A stretch of 64,000 bases of DNA, taken from positions 1 to 64,000 of the forward strand of contig NZ_JAQCNO010000057.1 of the NCBI RefSeq assembly GCF_028274965.1, given 5' to 3'. Origin of the DNA: Natronomonas sp. Its GTDB lineage: Archaea; Halobacteriota; Halobacteria; Halobacteriales; Haloarculaceae. Under the pieces are notes generated by a model. It had not been told where the DNA came from. It saw only the letters and a list, made by a program, of their open reading frames with translations, and made no database searches. Below are positions 19,014 through 28,970 of this stretch, piece by piece. Position numbers and translations under genes: made by a program. The first letter of the stretch is position 1; every line of letters starts with the position of its first letter.

Positions 19014-20765
19014 TCAGATCGGCTTCAGCGCGTCGTCGCTCGGCTCGTAGCACCGCCCGCTCATCAGCGCCTCCTGGATCGACTCCTCGACGGCGTCCGC
19101 GGAGACGCCGCGTTCGTCTGCGACCGCATCGATGAGCGCCTCCCGGTCGGCCCCCTCCCCTTCGTCGAGGTCCTTCATCGCGTCCATCACCGCGTCGACG
19201 AGGTCGCCCTCCTCGGAGCCCGTCCCGGCCTCGGCGTCGTTCGGCGCGCTCTCGTCGGTCTCGGAGGCCGCCTCGGCGTCCGCTCGCGGCTCGGCGTCGG
19301 CGGGTTCGGGCGCGGCCGACGGATCGGGCGTCGCCTCCGTTTGCCCGCCCGTCGCGGCGGCCTCGGGGGTATCGGCGCTCTCCGGCGGGTCGACCTCGCC
19401 GGCCGTCGAGAACTCCGTGCCGTACTCCTCTTCGACCTCGCGGCGCTCCTCGTCGTCGAGTTCGAACTCGCCGGGATCGAACCCATCTGGATCGGCCTCG
19501 CCGGACTCGGAGTCGACCCCACCCGGCTCGGAGTCGCCGGTGTCGGACGCTGCTCCTGTCTCCGTCCCCGTTGCCGTTCCCGTTCCCGTTCCGGCGGTCG
19601 GGGCCTCCGCTCCCGAGGACGCCTGTTCGTCCCGCGTCGAACCGGCGCCGTCGGGGTCCGACCCGGCGGCCGCGTCCCGCTCGGATCCGGATGCGTCGAC
19701 GGTGGCGGCCGTTTCCGCGCCGTCCGGGTTCGGGTCCGGATCCGGGTCCGATCCCGGCTCCGTCGTCGCCGGCCCGTCGGCCGCGCTCGATCCCGTCGGC
19801 GCGGTCGGTTCGGTCGCACCGCCGGCCCCCGAACCGGCTCCCTCCGCGGGGTCGAAGGTCGTTCCGGGGGTGGCATCGCTGTCCGCACCGGGCTCCCTGG
19901 AGGTCTCGACCTCGCCGGCGCCGGCGCCGGCGCCGGAAGGTTCGGGGGACGTCTCCACCGGGTCGGCCCCGACCGATCCGGGGTCGTCGGGGCTGTCGGT
20001 ACCAGCGGTACCGGCGGAACGGGCCGTCGCCTCCGGGGCGGAGAGCTCAAGCGTCGAGAGCGAACTCGCGTCGCCGCCGCCCTCGTCGGGGGCGACGCCG
20101 AGCCGGTCGACCTCGTCGCGCTCGCCGGCGACCACCCTGACGGCGTCGATCGCGAGCCCCCTGAGGGCGTCGAGGTACGCCGGGGTCGTCCCGTAGTGCT
20201 CCACGGCGAGGGCGACCCCCTCGGCGAGGCCCTCCTCGACGCCGGCGTCGAGAAGCGCCGATTCGAGCCGATCGCCCGAGAGGCCCGAGTCGATCGCGGC
20301 GGCGGCGACGCCGACCCGCTCGAGGGTCCGCTCGGCGGCCGTCACAACCCAGCGGTCGCGGGTCTCAGCGTCGACCTCGTTGACCGATTCGGGGCGGACG
20401 GACGTGAAGATCCGATCGCCGTCCTCGGGCTCGTAGGTCCGGGCCTTCCCCGACAGGGCGAGAAACAGCGGCGGGTCGACGCGTTCCAAGAAGGCGAGGG
20501 CGTCGGGTTGGTACTGCCCGGCGTAGGTGACAAAGGCGCCGGTCGGATCGACGACCCGGCCCCGGACCATCTCGGGGTTGACGTCCTCGATTTCGGTGAG
20601 GACGCCGACGGCGAACAGCCGGTTCACGCGCGCGCCGGTCGGCGTCACGACGTAGTTCGGCGCGCGCTCCTCGTCGCTCTCGCTGTAGGACAGCTCCGAG
20701 TCCTCGAACTCCGCGGCGAACAGCCGGTAGGCGGTCTCCCGTTGGCCCGGCCCGGACTGGCTCAT
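19014..20765 (-). CDS. RPA-associated protein (COG3390-like) with about 290-aa acidic low-complexity linker
   Basis: N-terminal RETAYRLFAAEFEDSELSYSESDEERAPNYVVTPTGARVNRLFAVGVLTEIEDV OB-like domain, long D/E/G/S/P/T linker, C-terminal winged-helix-like LVDAVMDAMKDLDEGEGADREALIDAV. Start overlaps the RPA stop. Confidence 0.88.
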   Translation of the reverse strand: MSQSGPGQRETAYRLFAAEFEDSELSYSESDEERAPNYVVTPTGARVNRLFAVGVLTEIEDVNPEMVRGRVVDPTGAFVTYAGQYQPDALAFLERVDPPLFLALSGKARTYEPEDGDRIFTSVRPESVNEVDAETRDRWVVTAAERTLERVGVAAAAIDSGLSGDRLESALLDAGVEEGLAEGVALAVEHYGTTPAYLDALRGLAIDAVRVVAGERDEVDRLGVAPDEGGGDASSLSTLELSAPEATARSAGTAGTDSPDDPGSVGADPVETSPEPSGAGAGAGEVETSREPGADSDATPGTTFDPAEGAGSGAGGATEPTAPTGSSAADGPATTEPGSDPDPDPNPDGAETAATVDASGSERDAAAGSDPDGAGSTRDEQASSGAEAPTAGTGTGTATGTETGAASDTGDSEPGGVDSESGEADPDGFDPGEFELDDEERREVEEEYGTEFSTAGEVDPPESADTPEAAATGGQTEATPDPSAAPEPADAEPRADAEAASETDESAPNDAEAGTGSEEGDLVDAVMDAMKDLDEGEGADREALIDAVADERGVSADAVEESIQEALMSGRCYEPSDDALKPI

Positions 20766-22033
20766 GCGTCGACCTCCGAGAGGAACGCTCTCGCGCGCGC
20801 GGCCGGGTCGTCGTCGGTCCCCTCGAAGCGGTTCGCGTCGAGGTTCGCGCCGTACTCGTCGACGGAGAGCGCGCCGCGGACGCGGTACTCCCGGCCCTCG
20901 ATCGACTCGGCGATCGACGCCGCGACGACCTCCCGATCCATCGCGTCGCGGGCGTGATCTAAGGCGTCCTCGAGGGTGCCGCCGTACACCGATTCGGTCA
21001 ACTCGCGACCGAGGATCACCGTGACGGTGTCGGTCCCGTCGTCGAGGATCGCCTTGACGCGCATGTCGTCCTCGGGGTCGACGCGGCCGTGGGTCCGGCA
21101 CTGGTCGTTCTGGACGACGCGGCCGCAGTCCGGGCAGCGCTGGATGAGCCCCGACCCGTCGCGGACCTCGATGACGTTGCCGGTCAGCACCACGTCGAAC
21201 ACCCCGCCGGCCGCGACGGCCTCGCGGGCGGACAGTTCGGTCCCGGACTCGCTCACCGACACCTCGGGGATCGGTTCGACCGCGGTGAACTCGGTGGCGT
21301 TCACCGAGGGGACGCCGCGGAACTCGTCGACGTAGACGTCCTCGAGGCGGACGGACTCGCCTTCGCGCACCCCCGCGTGGGTGTCCCAGTCCGTGAACGG
21401 GAGCCGGGTCGTCTCGTCGCCGAGGACGCCGCTGAGTATCTCCGTTTCGCCGTCGCGGCCGTCGATCGTCTTCCGTTCGACCTCGAGCACGCGGACCTCG
21501 ATGTTCCGGCCGCGATCGCCCGGTTCGAGGTCGATGAGACCCCGGTCGCCGCCGGGCTCGTGGGGGACCGAAAGCGGGGTCTCCTCGAGGGTCACCGTCG
21601 TCGATTGGCCCAGGTTCAGTTCCGGTTGGCCGTCCCACTCCCTGACGCCGGCGTTGCCGGCCGTGATCGTGTCGCCGGGCGACAGCGAAAAGTCACTCCA
21701 GGCGGTATAGGAGATCCGGCCCGTCCCGTCGGCCAACTCGCCCTCGAAGATCGTCTGGTTTTCGCCCTCGTAGCGGATCGAGCGCGTGCCGACCGTCAGC
21801 ACCCGGGCGGTGACGGTGACGTTGCCCGTCTCCGGCGTGATCTCGCCGATGTCGGTCTTCGGCGGGGTCCCGCCGCCGTCGCCGCCGCCGTCGCCGTACT
21901 TCCGCCGCAGGCTCTGTTTCGCCTCGTCCATCGGCACCGAGTACGAGACGAGCTTTTCCAGATCGGTTTTGACCTCCGTTTTGTCCACGCCGAGGCTGGA
22001 GGCGAGTTCCTCGGCAGCGTCGTCCAAGCTCAT
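20762..22033 (-). CDS. Replication protein A (single-stranded DNA-binding, OB folds + zinc motif)
   Basis: Repeated OB-type VTVTARVLTVGTRSIRYEGENQTIFEGELADGTGRISYTAW; RCPDCGRVVQNDQCRTHGRVD zinc motif. Confidence 0.92.
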   Translation of the reverse strand: MSLDDAAEELASSLGVDKTEVKTDLEKLVSYSVPMDEAKQSLRRKYGDGGGDGGGTPPKTDIGEITPETGNVTVTARVLTVGTRSIRYEGENQTIFEGELADGTGRISYTAWSDFSLSPGDTITAGNAGVREWDGQPELNLGQSTTVTLEETPLSVPHEPGGDRGLIDLEPGDRGRNIEVRVLEVERKTIDGRDGETEILSGVLGDETTRLPFTDWDTHAGVREGESVRLEDVYVDEFRGVPSVNATEFTAVEPIPEVSVSESGTELSAREAVAAGGVFDVVLTGNVIEVRDGSGLIQRCPDCGRVVQNDQCRTHGRVDPEDDMRVKAILDDGTDTVTVILGRELTESVYGGTLEDALDHARDAMDREVVAASIAESIEGREYRVRGALSVDEYGANLDANRFEGTDDDPAARARAFLSEVDA

Positions 22034-22195
22034 CGTTCGACGGTTGGGTGGCCGTTCTCAAAAGCGTTCGTGCCGCGCCACAGCGGGGACGACGGGCGGG
22101 TATCCCGCCCCGACCGGGCCGGGGGCAGACGGCGGTCCCGTCCGGACGCGGCGCCGCGATCGGTCGTCGCCGCACCCGAACGATCGTTCCGTGGC

Positions 22196-23689
22196 TCAGG
22201 CAACCGGGTCCGGATCGTCGGGGCGCTCGGCCTCGATCGAGCGGAGTCGCTCGCGGCGGCGGCGCGTCCGTCGCTGCGAGACGCTCCGCTGGAGCCGGTC
22301 GGCGATCTCCTCTCGGAGCCGGTCGGCGCGGTCGGCGTCGATGTCGAGCGCCCGCGGCTGGCGGTTCGTCAGGCCGCTCGATCCGGCGGTGTCGACGACG
22401 AGCGTCGCCAGCCGGCGGCCCCGCTGGAACACCGTCTGGGAGTCCAGAACCGTCTGGACCCGATAATAGGGAACGACGGTGATCGTGCGGGTCCAAAAGC
22501 CCTCCTGGAGCACGACGTACTCCGATTGGACGTCGTACCCGAGGTTCGCCCACTTGAGGTGTGCGCCGAGCCAGGCAAGCGGTATCAGCCCCACGGCGAC
22601 GTACCACGCGAAGGTCAACGACGTGTACGAGTCGGCGGCGAAGGCGACGCCGACGGCGAGCAACGCGAGGACGGTGTACCTGATGACGTACCGCTCGCGG
22701 GCCCGTTTCGGCGGGCGCTCGAGTTCGAGGGGCTCGAACGCCTCGACGGAGCGGGCGAGGTCGGCGACGCGGTCGCGCTCGGCGAGCGGGACGGCCGACT
22801 GCGAGCCCGCGTCCCCCGGCGCGTAGCCGGCGGTTTCGACCGCCAGGGAGGCGTAGCCGAGGCGCCTGGCGATGACGTTCGCCGACACGGTCAGCGTCTG
22901 GACCTTCCCGAGCGGGATCGTTCCGCTGAACCGCTGGAGCAGCCCCCGTTCGTAGAGCAACTCGTCGTTCCGCCTGGAGAGCCGGAAGCCGTAGTAGTTC
23001 CCGATGGCGATGACGCCGCTTGCGAGCGCGGCGACGGCGACGATGCCGACCGCGGCGAGGGGAGCGGTCACGGCGAGACCGAGAAGGGGGTCGCCGAACC
23101 GCTCGCGCAGCGACGGCGCAACGACGGGCAACAGGACCGTGGCGAAGGACAGAAGACGGAGGTCGACGCCGACGACGCCGAGCAAGGCGAGTTCCTTCGT
23201 GGTGACCGAAAACAGCTCCGTCTCCGGCGTCGCGTCCTCGGGGTCGCGGTCCGTCCCGTCGCGTTTCAGCCGGCCGAGTTCGGACTGGAGCCGCGTCGCT
23301 TCCTCGTGGCTGACGTAGCGGAGCGACGCCTCCGTCGAGGAGCCGCCGGCGGTTTCGAGGTTGATCTGTGCGAGCCCGAACGCCCGCTGGAGGACGTTTC
23401 GGCTGATGTCGACGTTCTGGACCCGACCGATCGGTATCTCCCGGTTCCGCCGGGAGACGACGCCGGAGGCGATATCGAGCGTCCCGTCGGTGAGTTCGTA
23501 CTCGAAGCGCTGGTAGTACACCAACTGGTAGGCGAGCGCGACGACGAACCCGGCGACGACGACGGTGACGGGCCCGGAGATCCCGCCGCCGAGGGCGGGC
23601 GAGCCGATCACGGCGACGACGAGCAGCCACGCGAGCCTGACGACCGATTCGGCCGCCCGGACCGGAACGGAGAGCGGATCGAGCTTCAT
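22196..23689 (-). CDS. PH (bPH2) domain membrane protein, YdbT-like
   Basis: Repeated YELTDGTLDIASGVVSRRNREIPIGRVQNVDISRNVLQRAFGLAQINLETAGG bPH2 units with TM segments. Confidence 0.86.
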   Translation of the reverse strand: MKLDPLSVPVRAAESVVRLAWLLVVAVIGSPALGGGISGPVTVVVAGFVVALAYQLVYYQRFEYELTDGTLDIASGVVSRRNREIPIGRVQNVDISRNVLQRAFGLAQINLETAGGSSTEASLRYVSHEEATRLQSELGRLKRDGTDRDPEDATPETELFSVTTKELALLGVVGVDLRLLSFATVLLPVVAPSLRERFGDPLLGLAVTAPLAAVGIVAVAALASGVIAIGNYYGFRLSRRNDELLYERGLLQRFSGTIPLGKVQTLTVSANVIARRLGYASLAVETAGYAPGDAGSQSAVPLAERDRVADLARSVEAFEPLELERPPKRARERYVIRYTVLALLAVGVAFAADSYTSLTFAWYVAVGLIPLAWLGAHLKWANLGYDVQSEYVVLQEGFWTRTITVVPYYRVQTVLDSQTVFQRGRRLATLVVDTAGSSGLTNRQPRALDIDADRADRLREEIADRLQRSVSQRRTRRRRERLRSIEAERPDDPDPVA

Positions 23690-24279
23690 CAGACCGCGTC
23701 GTCGCCCTCGGCGGCGATCGCGAGCTGTTTCAGCCTGGCCTGTAGGTCGTCGGCGCGCTGGGGCGTCAGCCCGGGGATCGATACGTCCGCGCCGCGGGAG
23801 CCGGCGGTGTAGACGACGGTCGTCGCGAGCCCGAAGGCCCGCTCGAGCGGTCCGCGGCGGGTGTCGACGTGTTGGATCCGGACGTACGGCGCGACCGTGC
23901 TGACCCGCGTCAGCACGCCCCGCCGGAGGTACAGCGAGTCCGTCCTGACATGGTAGGCCCAGATCCGGTATCTGAGGACGGAAAAGGCGACCCCCAAGAC
24001 CGCAACGACGGCGAAGACGACGACGCCGACCCACGGTCCGCCGGGGTCGAGCAGGGTGAACGCGACCCCGGCGATGAGACCCAAGATGACCGCGGAAACG
24101 GCCGACTGGAGCGCCCAAACGCCCTGTATTTGCGGCTCGAGCGTCTGTTCGGGACCGATCAGTTCCTCGATGTCCGGGGTCGACCCGGCCGGCCGCGAGC
24201 CGTCGACGCGCCGGGTCGCCGGCGTCAACTCGGCACCGAACGGGCGGTCGCTCGCCCGGTCGCTGTCGGTCTCGTCCAT
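23689..24279 (-). CDS. PH (bPH2) domain membrane protein, YdbS-like
   Basis: RYRIWAYHVRTDSLYLRRGVLTRVSTVAPYVRIQHVDTRRGPLERAFGLATTVVYTAGS; overlaps YdbT-like gene. Confidence 0.86.
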   Translation of the reverse strand: MDETDSDRASDRPFGAELTPATRRVDGSRPAGSTPDIEELIGPEQTLEPQIQGVWALQSAVSAVILGLIAGVAFTLLDPGGPWVGVVVFAVVAVLGVAFSVLRYRIWAYHVRTDSLYLRRGVLTRVSTVAPYVRIQHVDTRRGPLERAFGLATTVVYTAGSRGADVSIPGLTPQRADDLQARLKQLAIAAEGDDAV

Positions 24280-24349
24280 TTGGCGACACTGAGAGCGCGA
24301 CGTATTTAGTAGGCCGTGTCCCGGCCGGACCGAGCGACCCGCCCCGGAC

Positions 24350-25051
24350 TCACCGGCGGACGCGTCTGATCCGGTCGGCGGTCACGTCGATCGGCGCGGC
24401 GACGCGGAGCCGCGGGGTCCCCTCCGGCCGGTCGAACCCGTTGGCCGAAAAGAGGTCGTTCGTTTCGATCTCCGCCCACGCCGGCGCGAGGCGCCACGGC
24501 TCGTGTTCGATGTCGCCGCGGTAGAGGCGACCGCGGTCGTCGGCGGTGAAAAAGCGGTACCGCTCGGTGAGAAACGCCTCAAGGCTGCCCGGGTCCGGCT
24601 CGGCGAAGCCCTCCTCGGGGCCGTACCGGCCCTCGAAGCGGGCGGGCGGGGCGTTTCGGGTCAGACGCCGGCTGCGAAAGCTCACCTCACGGTCGCGCCC
24701 GTCGCCGCGCGTCTCGACGTCCATGCGCGCCCGGTAGTACGGGAGCCGAAACAGCGAGCGGGCAAAGCGGACGCCGAGCCGATCGTCGGCGTCGAGGTTG
24801 AAAAAGTAGACGCCGGGGACGCCGTCGACGGTGACGTACGTCCGGAGGTTCAACTCGCCGAACGAGAGCCCGATCGGCGACCCCCGGGGGCGGATGTCGG
24901 ACATCACGAACGGGACGACGCCGAGGTACGCGTCGCCGTTTCGGGCGTCGACCGAGACGCCGTCTGGGAGCGCCTCGGCGACCGTCGGCGGATCGACCGC
25001 CCAGTGGGCAAAGAGGAGATCACGCCACCGCATGGACAGAAGCTCCCGCAT
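24350..25051 (-). CDS. DUF2071/YqjF family protein
   Basis: MRWRDLLFAHWAVDPPTVAEALPDGVSVDARNGDAYLGVVPFVMSDIRPRG...VYFFNLDADDRLGVRFARSLFRLPYYRARM. Confidence 0.86.
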   Translation of the reverse strand: MRELLSMRWRDLLFAHWAVDPPTVAEALPDGVSVDARNGDAYLGVVPFVMSDIRPRGSPIGLSFGELNLRTYVTVDGVPGVYFFNLDADDRLGVRFARSLFRLPYYRARMDVETRGDGRDREVSFRSRRLTRNAPPARFEGRYGPEEGFAEPDPGSLEAFLTERYRFFTADDRGRLYRGDIEHEPWRLAPAWAEIETNDLFSANGFDRPEGTPRLRVAAPIDVTADRIRRVRR

Positions 25052-25255
25052 ACCCGCGGTTGGGGACCGGCGGGTTTTGGGGTGTCGCTCCCGGAAGGCG
25101 CTTCGGGCGGGACCCGTTTGTTTTTCCGCCGGGCGAGACCGCGGCACGGAGTTCAGCGTCGCCCGGAGCGACATCGCGAACCGATCGGCGGACGCGCTCG
25201 TCAACGCGGCGGGAGCGAGTCTCAGGATGTGATCCGGCGTCGCCGGCGTCGGGCC

Positions 25256-28003
25256 TCAGGCCGCCCACTCGAGCATCCGCTCGTAGAAGTCGTCGCTCTC
25301 GAGGGCCGCCCGGTCGCCGACGAGCACGAGCGCCTTTTTCGCCCGGGTGAGCGCGACGTTGACGCGCCGGTGGTCCTCGAAGATCGGACTCGAGAGGTCC
25401 CCGGTCGCGACGAAGGAGACGACGACGACCTCCTTGGCGGAGCCCTGAAACCGGTCGACCGTGTCGACGGCGACCCCGGAGACGCGACGGGAGATCTCGG
25501 CGACCTGTGCGCGAAAGGGGGCGATGACGCCGATGTCGTCCGGATCGACGCCGGCGTCGAGAAACGAGTCGACGACCGCCGCGACCCGGTCGGCCTCCGT
25601 CGGGTTCGTGTGCCCCGAGGCGGTCCCCTCGGAGTCGAGGAAGCTGACCGGGTCCCGGAGCGCCGGCGGCAGCGGGTCGACGCTGACGCCGTCGAGGTCC
25701 TCGAGTCGCTGGGCCGCCACGTCGGCGCTCGCCGGGCGGAGGTCGCCGTCGTAGAACTCCCGGCTCGAGAAGTACTGGATGCGCTGGCTCATCCGGTACT
25801 GCCGGTCGAGGCGGACGGCGGCCTCCGGGGAACGCTCGATGAGCCGCTCGAACAGCGACCGTTTGAGGTCGTTGTCGGCCCGGACCACCGGCGGTAGCTG
25901 CTGGTGGTCGCCGACGAGGACGAACCGGTCGGCGAGCGTCGTCGCGAGAAAGGTCCCGGGCTCGGTGAGCTGTCCCGCCTCGTCGACGACCGCCACGTCG
26001 AAGGCGTTCTCCTTGAGGGCCCGCGAGCCGCAGGCGGCGGTCGTCGCCGCGACGACGCTCGCGTCTCCGAGCGCCGCCGCGCGCTCCTCGGGATCGCCCG
26101 TCCGCTCGAGGCGGTAGGGCTCCATGTCGTCGCGGACGCCGGTCTCCGAGCCCCACCGCACGGTGTCGCGAAAGCCCTGCGCCTCCAAGGCCTCGATGGC
26201 GTTGTCGACCGCGCGGTTCGTAAAGGCCGACAGCAGGACCCGATCGCCCCGCTCGACGAGCGCCCGGACCGTCCGGGCCAGCGTGTGGGTCTTTCCGGTG
26301 CCCGGCGGCCCGTGGATCAACGCGAAGTCCTCCGCGGCGAGGGCTTTGTTGACCGCGTCGTTCTGTGCGGCGTTGTTGTCGATGTAGGTCGCGTTCGGGC
26401 CGCTGAACGCCGGGTCGCGACGGCCGAAGAGGACGTCCTTTGCGTCCGGATCGCCCCGGAGCACCGCGTCGTGGAGCGCGGTCAACTGCCGGTCGACGCC
26501 GATCTCGGAGGGGTACTGATCGAGGCGGCGCAGCGAGAGCGGCTCGTCGGCGATCACGGTGACCGTCTCGCCCAACTCCGAGACGGTTGCGAGTTCCGCC
26601 GTGCCGCGCGTCGGGTGGCCGTCGCTCGCGAGCACCCGATCGCCCTCGCGGATCTTCGAGACGGCGTCGCCGGAGGCCCTCGCCCGAAGCTCCCAGCGGC
26701 CGCCGGACACCGGGGTCCGCCCGATCGGTTCCAGATCGGTTATCGCCCGGTCGTCGGCGACCCGCTCGGCCGCCGATTGCTCCCAAAGCTTCCGGTACTC
26801 GGCGTGGACGGCCCGGCGTTCGTCCTCTATGGCGGCGTAGAAGCGATCGAAGTACGCCCGCTCGGCCGCCGGGAGCGGGTCGCCGACCCTGCCGGCTTTC
26901 GACTCCTGATCGAGGTTGCCGGCGACGGCCATGCAGGTGTCGCGCTCGAAGCAGTACTCGCAGTTCGCCTCGGCCTCGAAGCCCGTCGGGACGGAGCGGT
27001 CGTACTCCGCGGCGGCGATCTCGTTTCTGACGCGGAGGACGTACTTCAGGAGTCCGGGACCGATCGAGAACTCCTTGGCCGGCGAGAGGTCACCGGAGGC
27101 CTCGCCGCGATCGAGCGTCGTGTTCTTCGTGTACAGAAGCGTCCCGGTGTCCGGGGCGGCGTCGATGCCCTCGCCCAACAGGAGCGCGTAACACGCCGCC
27201 TGGATCTTGTCCTGGAACCGCGGCTCGCGCTTGAGGTTCTTGCCCGTCTTCAGCTCGACCGGCATCCCGCGGCGGACGGCGTCGGCCCGCCCCTTGATCC
27301 CGAAGCGCTCCGAGAGAAGCGTCTGCTCGGAGCGCCAGGAGTCCTCGCCGAACCGCCCCTGCCGGAGCCACCCCTGGATTGCGGCCGCGTTCTGCCTGAC
27401 ATCGGCGGCGACGCTGTCGGCGGTCTCGCCGAGCAGCCCCACGTCGACGGCGGCCTCCGCAACCCGTTCGGCGACGCTGTCGTCGAGGTCCCGGCCGCGG
27501 AGCAGGTCTCCGAAGACCTCGTGGACGATCGTCCCCTTGACGACGGGGTACTTCAGCGGCAGTCCGGTCAGTTTGTTCAGATAGTAGATGCGCGGACACT
27601 GGACCCACCCGCGGACGTCGGTCACGTCGACCAGGAAATCCGGCTCGACGACGACCGCCGAGGAGCCGGTCGTCGAGTACTGCGTCTCGCCGCGGAACTC
27701 GCGCTCGTCGAGGTCGGTGAGCAGCAGTTCCATGCCCGGCTCGAGCAGAGCGGCCGTCTCCGTCCACTTCCCCCAGAGGGTCGCCCGAACGGGCGGGGCC
27801 GAACCGCGGTCGGGCCGGATGAGCACCTCGACGAGGTCGCTCGTCCCCCGGTCGGTCTCGACCGTGCGCGGGGCCTCGAGTTCGACGACCGGACCGCGTA
27901 CGTTCACGTTCGACACTGCGCCCTCGGCGAAAAAACGCTGTCGGTCGGGTTCGGGCGGGCGCGGCCGGCCGGATGCGATAGCTTCTTTTCCGTCATCGAA
28001 CAA
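25256..28003 (-). CDS. Dna2-like nuclease-helicase (PD-(D/E)XK/Fe-S + SF1 helicase)
   Basis: CPRIYYLNKLTGLPLKYPVVKGTIVHEVF, VELKTGKNLKREPRFQDKIQAACYALLL, CEYCFERDTCMA; helicase IHGPPGTGKTHTLARTV, VVDEAGQLTEPGTF, QYRMSQRIQ, VNVALTRAKKALVLVGD. Confidence 0.92.
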   Translation of the reverse strand: MFDDGKEAIASGRPRPPEPDRQRFFAEGAVSNVNVRGPVVELEAPRTVETDRGTSDLVEVLIRPDRGSAPPVRATLWGKWTETAALLEPGMELLLTDLDEREFRGETQYSTTGSSAVVVEPDFLVDVTDVRGWVQCPRIYYLNKLTGLPLKYPVVKGTIVHEVFGDLLRGRDLDDSVAERVAEAAVDVGLLGETADSVAADVRQNAAAIQGWLRQGRFGEDSWRSEQTLLSERFGIKGRADAVRRGMPVELKTGKNLKREPRFQDKIQAACYALLLGEGIDAAPDTGTLLYTKNTTLDRGEASGDLSPAKEFSIGPGLLKYVLRVRNEIAAAEYDRSVPTGFEAEANCEYCFERDTCMAVAGNLDQESKAGRVGDPLPAAERAYFDRFYAAIEDERRAVHAEYRKLWEQSAAERVADDRAITDLEPIGRTPVSGGRWELRARASGDAVSKIREGDRVLASDGHPTRGTAELATVSELGETVTVIADEPLSLRRLDQYPSEIGVDRQLTALHDAVLRGDPDAKDVLFGRRDPAFSGPNATYIDNNAAQNDAVNKALAAEDFALIHGPPGTGKTHTLARTVRALVERGDRVLLSAFTNRAVDNAIEALEAQGFRDTVRWGSETGVRDDMEPYRLERTGDPEERAAALGDASVVAATTAACGSRALKENAFDVAVVDEAGQLTEPGTFLATTLADRFVLVGDHQQLPPVVRADNDLKRSLFERLIERSPEAAVRLDRQYRMSQRIQYFSSREFYDGDLRPASADVAAQRLEDLDGVSVDPLPPALRDPVSFLDSEGTASGHTNPTEADRVAAVVDSFLDAGVDPDDIGVIAPFRAQVAEISRRVSGVAVDTVDRFQGSAKEVVVVSFVATGDLSSPIFEDHRRVNVALTRAKKALVLVGDRAALESDDFYERMLEWAA

Positions 28004-28011
28004 CGGTCGGT

Positions 28012-28560
28012 ATGCGCGTTCGCGACTGGCAGGATGTCCTGGAGGACGTCGTCGAATCGGACGCCGAGCCGAGCGGGTGGCGGGCCGTCGCCGGCGACCG
28101 GCGCGGCGGGGTCGGCGAGGACTTGTTCGTCGGGCATCCCACCGTCGGCGTGTTCCAGCTCAAGACGTTCGCGAAGAACCCCTTCGAGGTCCAAGGCGTC
28201 GGCTCGCGGGTCGCGCGGCGGATCGACGACGAACTGGAGCCGATCTTCCCGGCCGAGGACGAGGCCGGGCGGTTCGGCGTCAACCGCGGCGTCGAGGACG
28301 AGTCGGAGGCCAAAGCGCGGGCGGAGGAGCTCGAAACCGTGATCGAAACGCACGCCGACGCGCCGACGACCGGCGACGCGCTCTTCGAGGACGTGATGGA
28401 CGCACTCGACAGCCCCGCCTTCGGGCCGATGGCGTACGACATGTACGACAGGCCCGAGGAGCTCGACACCCTCTCGGAGACGTTCGAGGAGGCCGAAGAG
28501 GTCCTCTCCGCGGAACTCGAAGACCTCATCGAGGACGACGTCGGGCGCGGGTTTCACTGA
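28012..28560 (+). CDS. Haloarchaeal hypothetical protein
   Basis: 182-aa acidic ORF with consistent codon bias, divergent from the Dna2-like gene. Confidence 0.75.
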   Translation: MRVRDWQDVLEDVVESDAEPSGWRAVAGDRRGGVGEDLFVGHPTVGVFQLKTFAKNPFEVQGVGSRVARRIDDELEPIFPAEDEAGRFGVNRGVEDESEAKARAEELETVIETHADAPTTGDALFEDVMDALDSPAFGPMAYDMYDRPEELDTLSETFEEAEEVLSAELEDLIEDDVGRGFH

Positions 28561-28706
28561 GGTGGGCGGCTCACCCGGGCAAGCGGCCCGAGGCCGCGCT
28601 CGCTCCGGCCGCACTCGGTAGCGGGCGCTCCGATCAACGGGAGCGTTTCGGGCGCGGCCGAGGCTGTCGCACAATGGAGGGCAAACTATGACGGGATCGA
28701 TGTCGG

Positions 28707-28862
28707 CTACTCCGGCTCGCGCTTGACGTAGCTGCGGTAGCTCATCGCGGACCCCTCGACGATGACGGTGTCGGTCCCGTGTTGGCGCTCGTGGGGCGGG
28801 CCCTCAGAGATCGCTTCGAGGTCGGCGTCGCCGTACTCGTACGGTGTGTGGCTCTGTACCAT
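28707..28862 (-). CDS. Small hypothetical protein (51 aa)
   Basis: MVQSHTPYEYGDADLEAISEGPPHERQHGTDTVIVEGSAMSYRSYVKREPE; start chosen at internal ATG. Confidence 0.6.
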   Translation of the reverse strand: MVQSHTPYEYGDADLEAISEGPPHERQHGTDTVIVEGSAMSYRSYVKREPE

Positions 28863-28970
28863 ACCGCGAGGTGGGCGCCGTCGGTACATAAATCATTGGT
28901 ACGCTCTACCGTGCGACACGGGGGCCGATCGCGGGGATGCGAGGCGGGGTTCGGGCGGCCTCCGGGCGGA

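Noticed and set aside
19557-19985. Low-complexity DNA as a microsatellite regulatory element
   Set aside because: Explained by the coding sequence of the RPA-associated protein's acidic linker.
21089-23812. 907-aa plus-strand ORF
   Set aside because: Antisense to RPA and the PH-domain genes, which have clear family motifs; shadow ORF.
25904-28342. 812-aa plus-strand ORF
   Set aside because: Antisense to the Dna2-like gene; composition of a shadow ORF.
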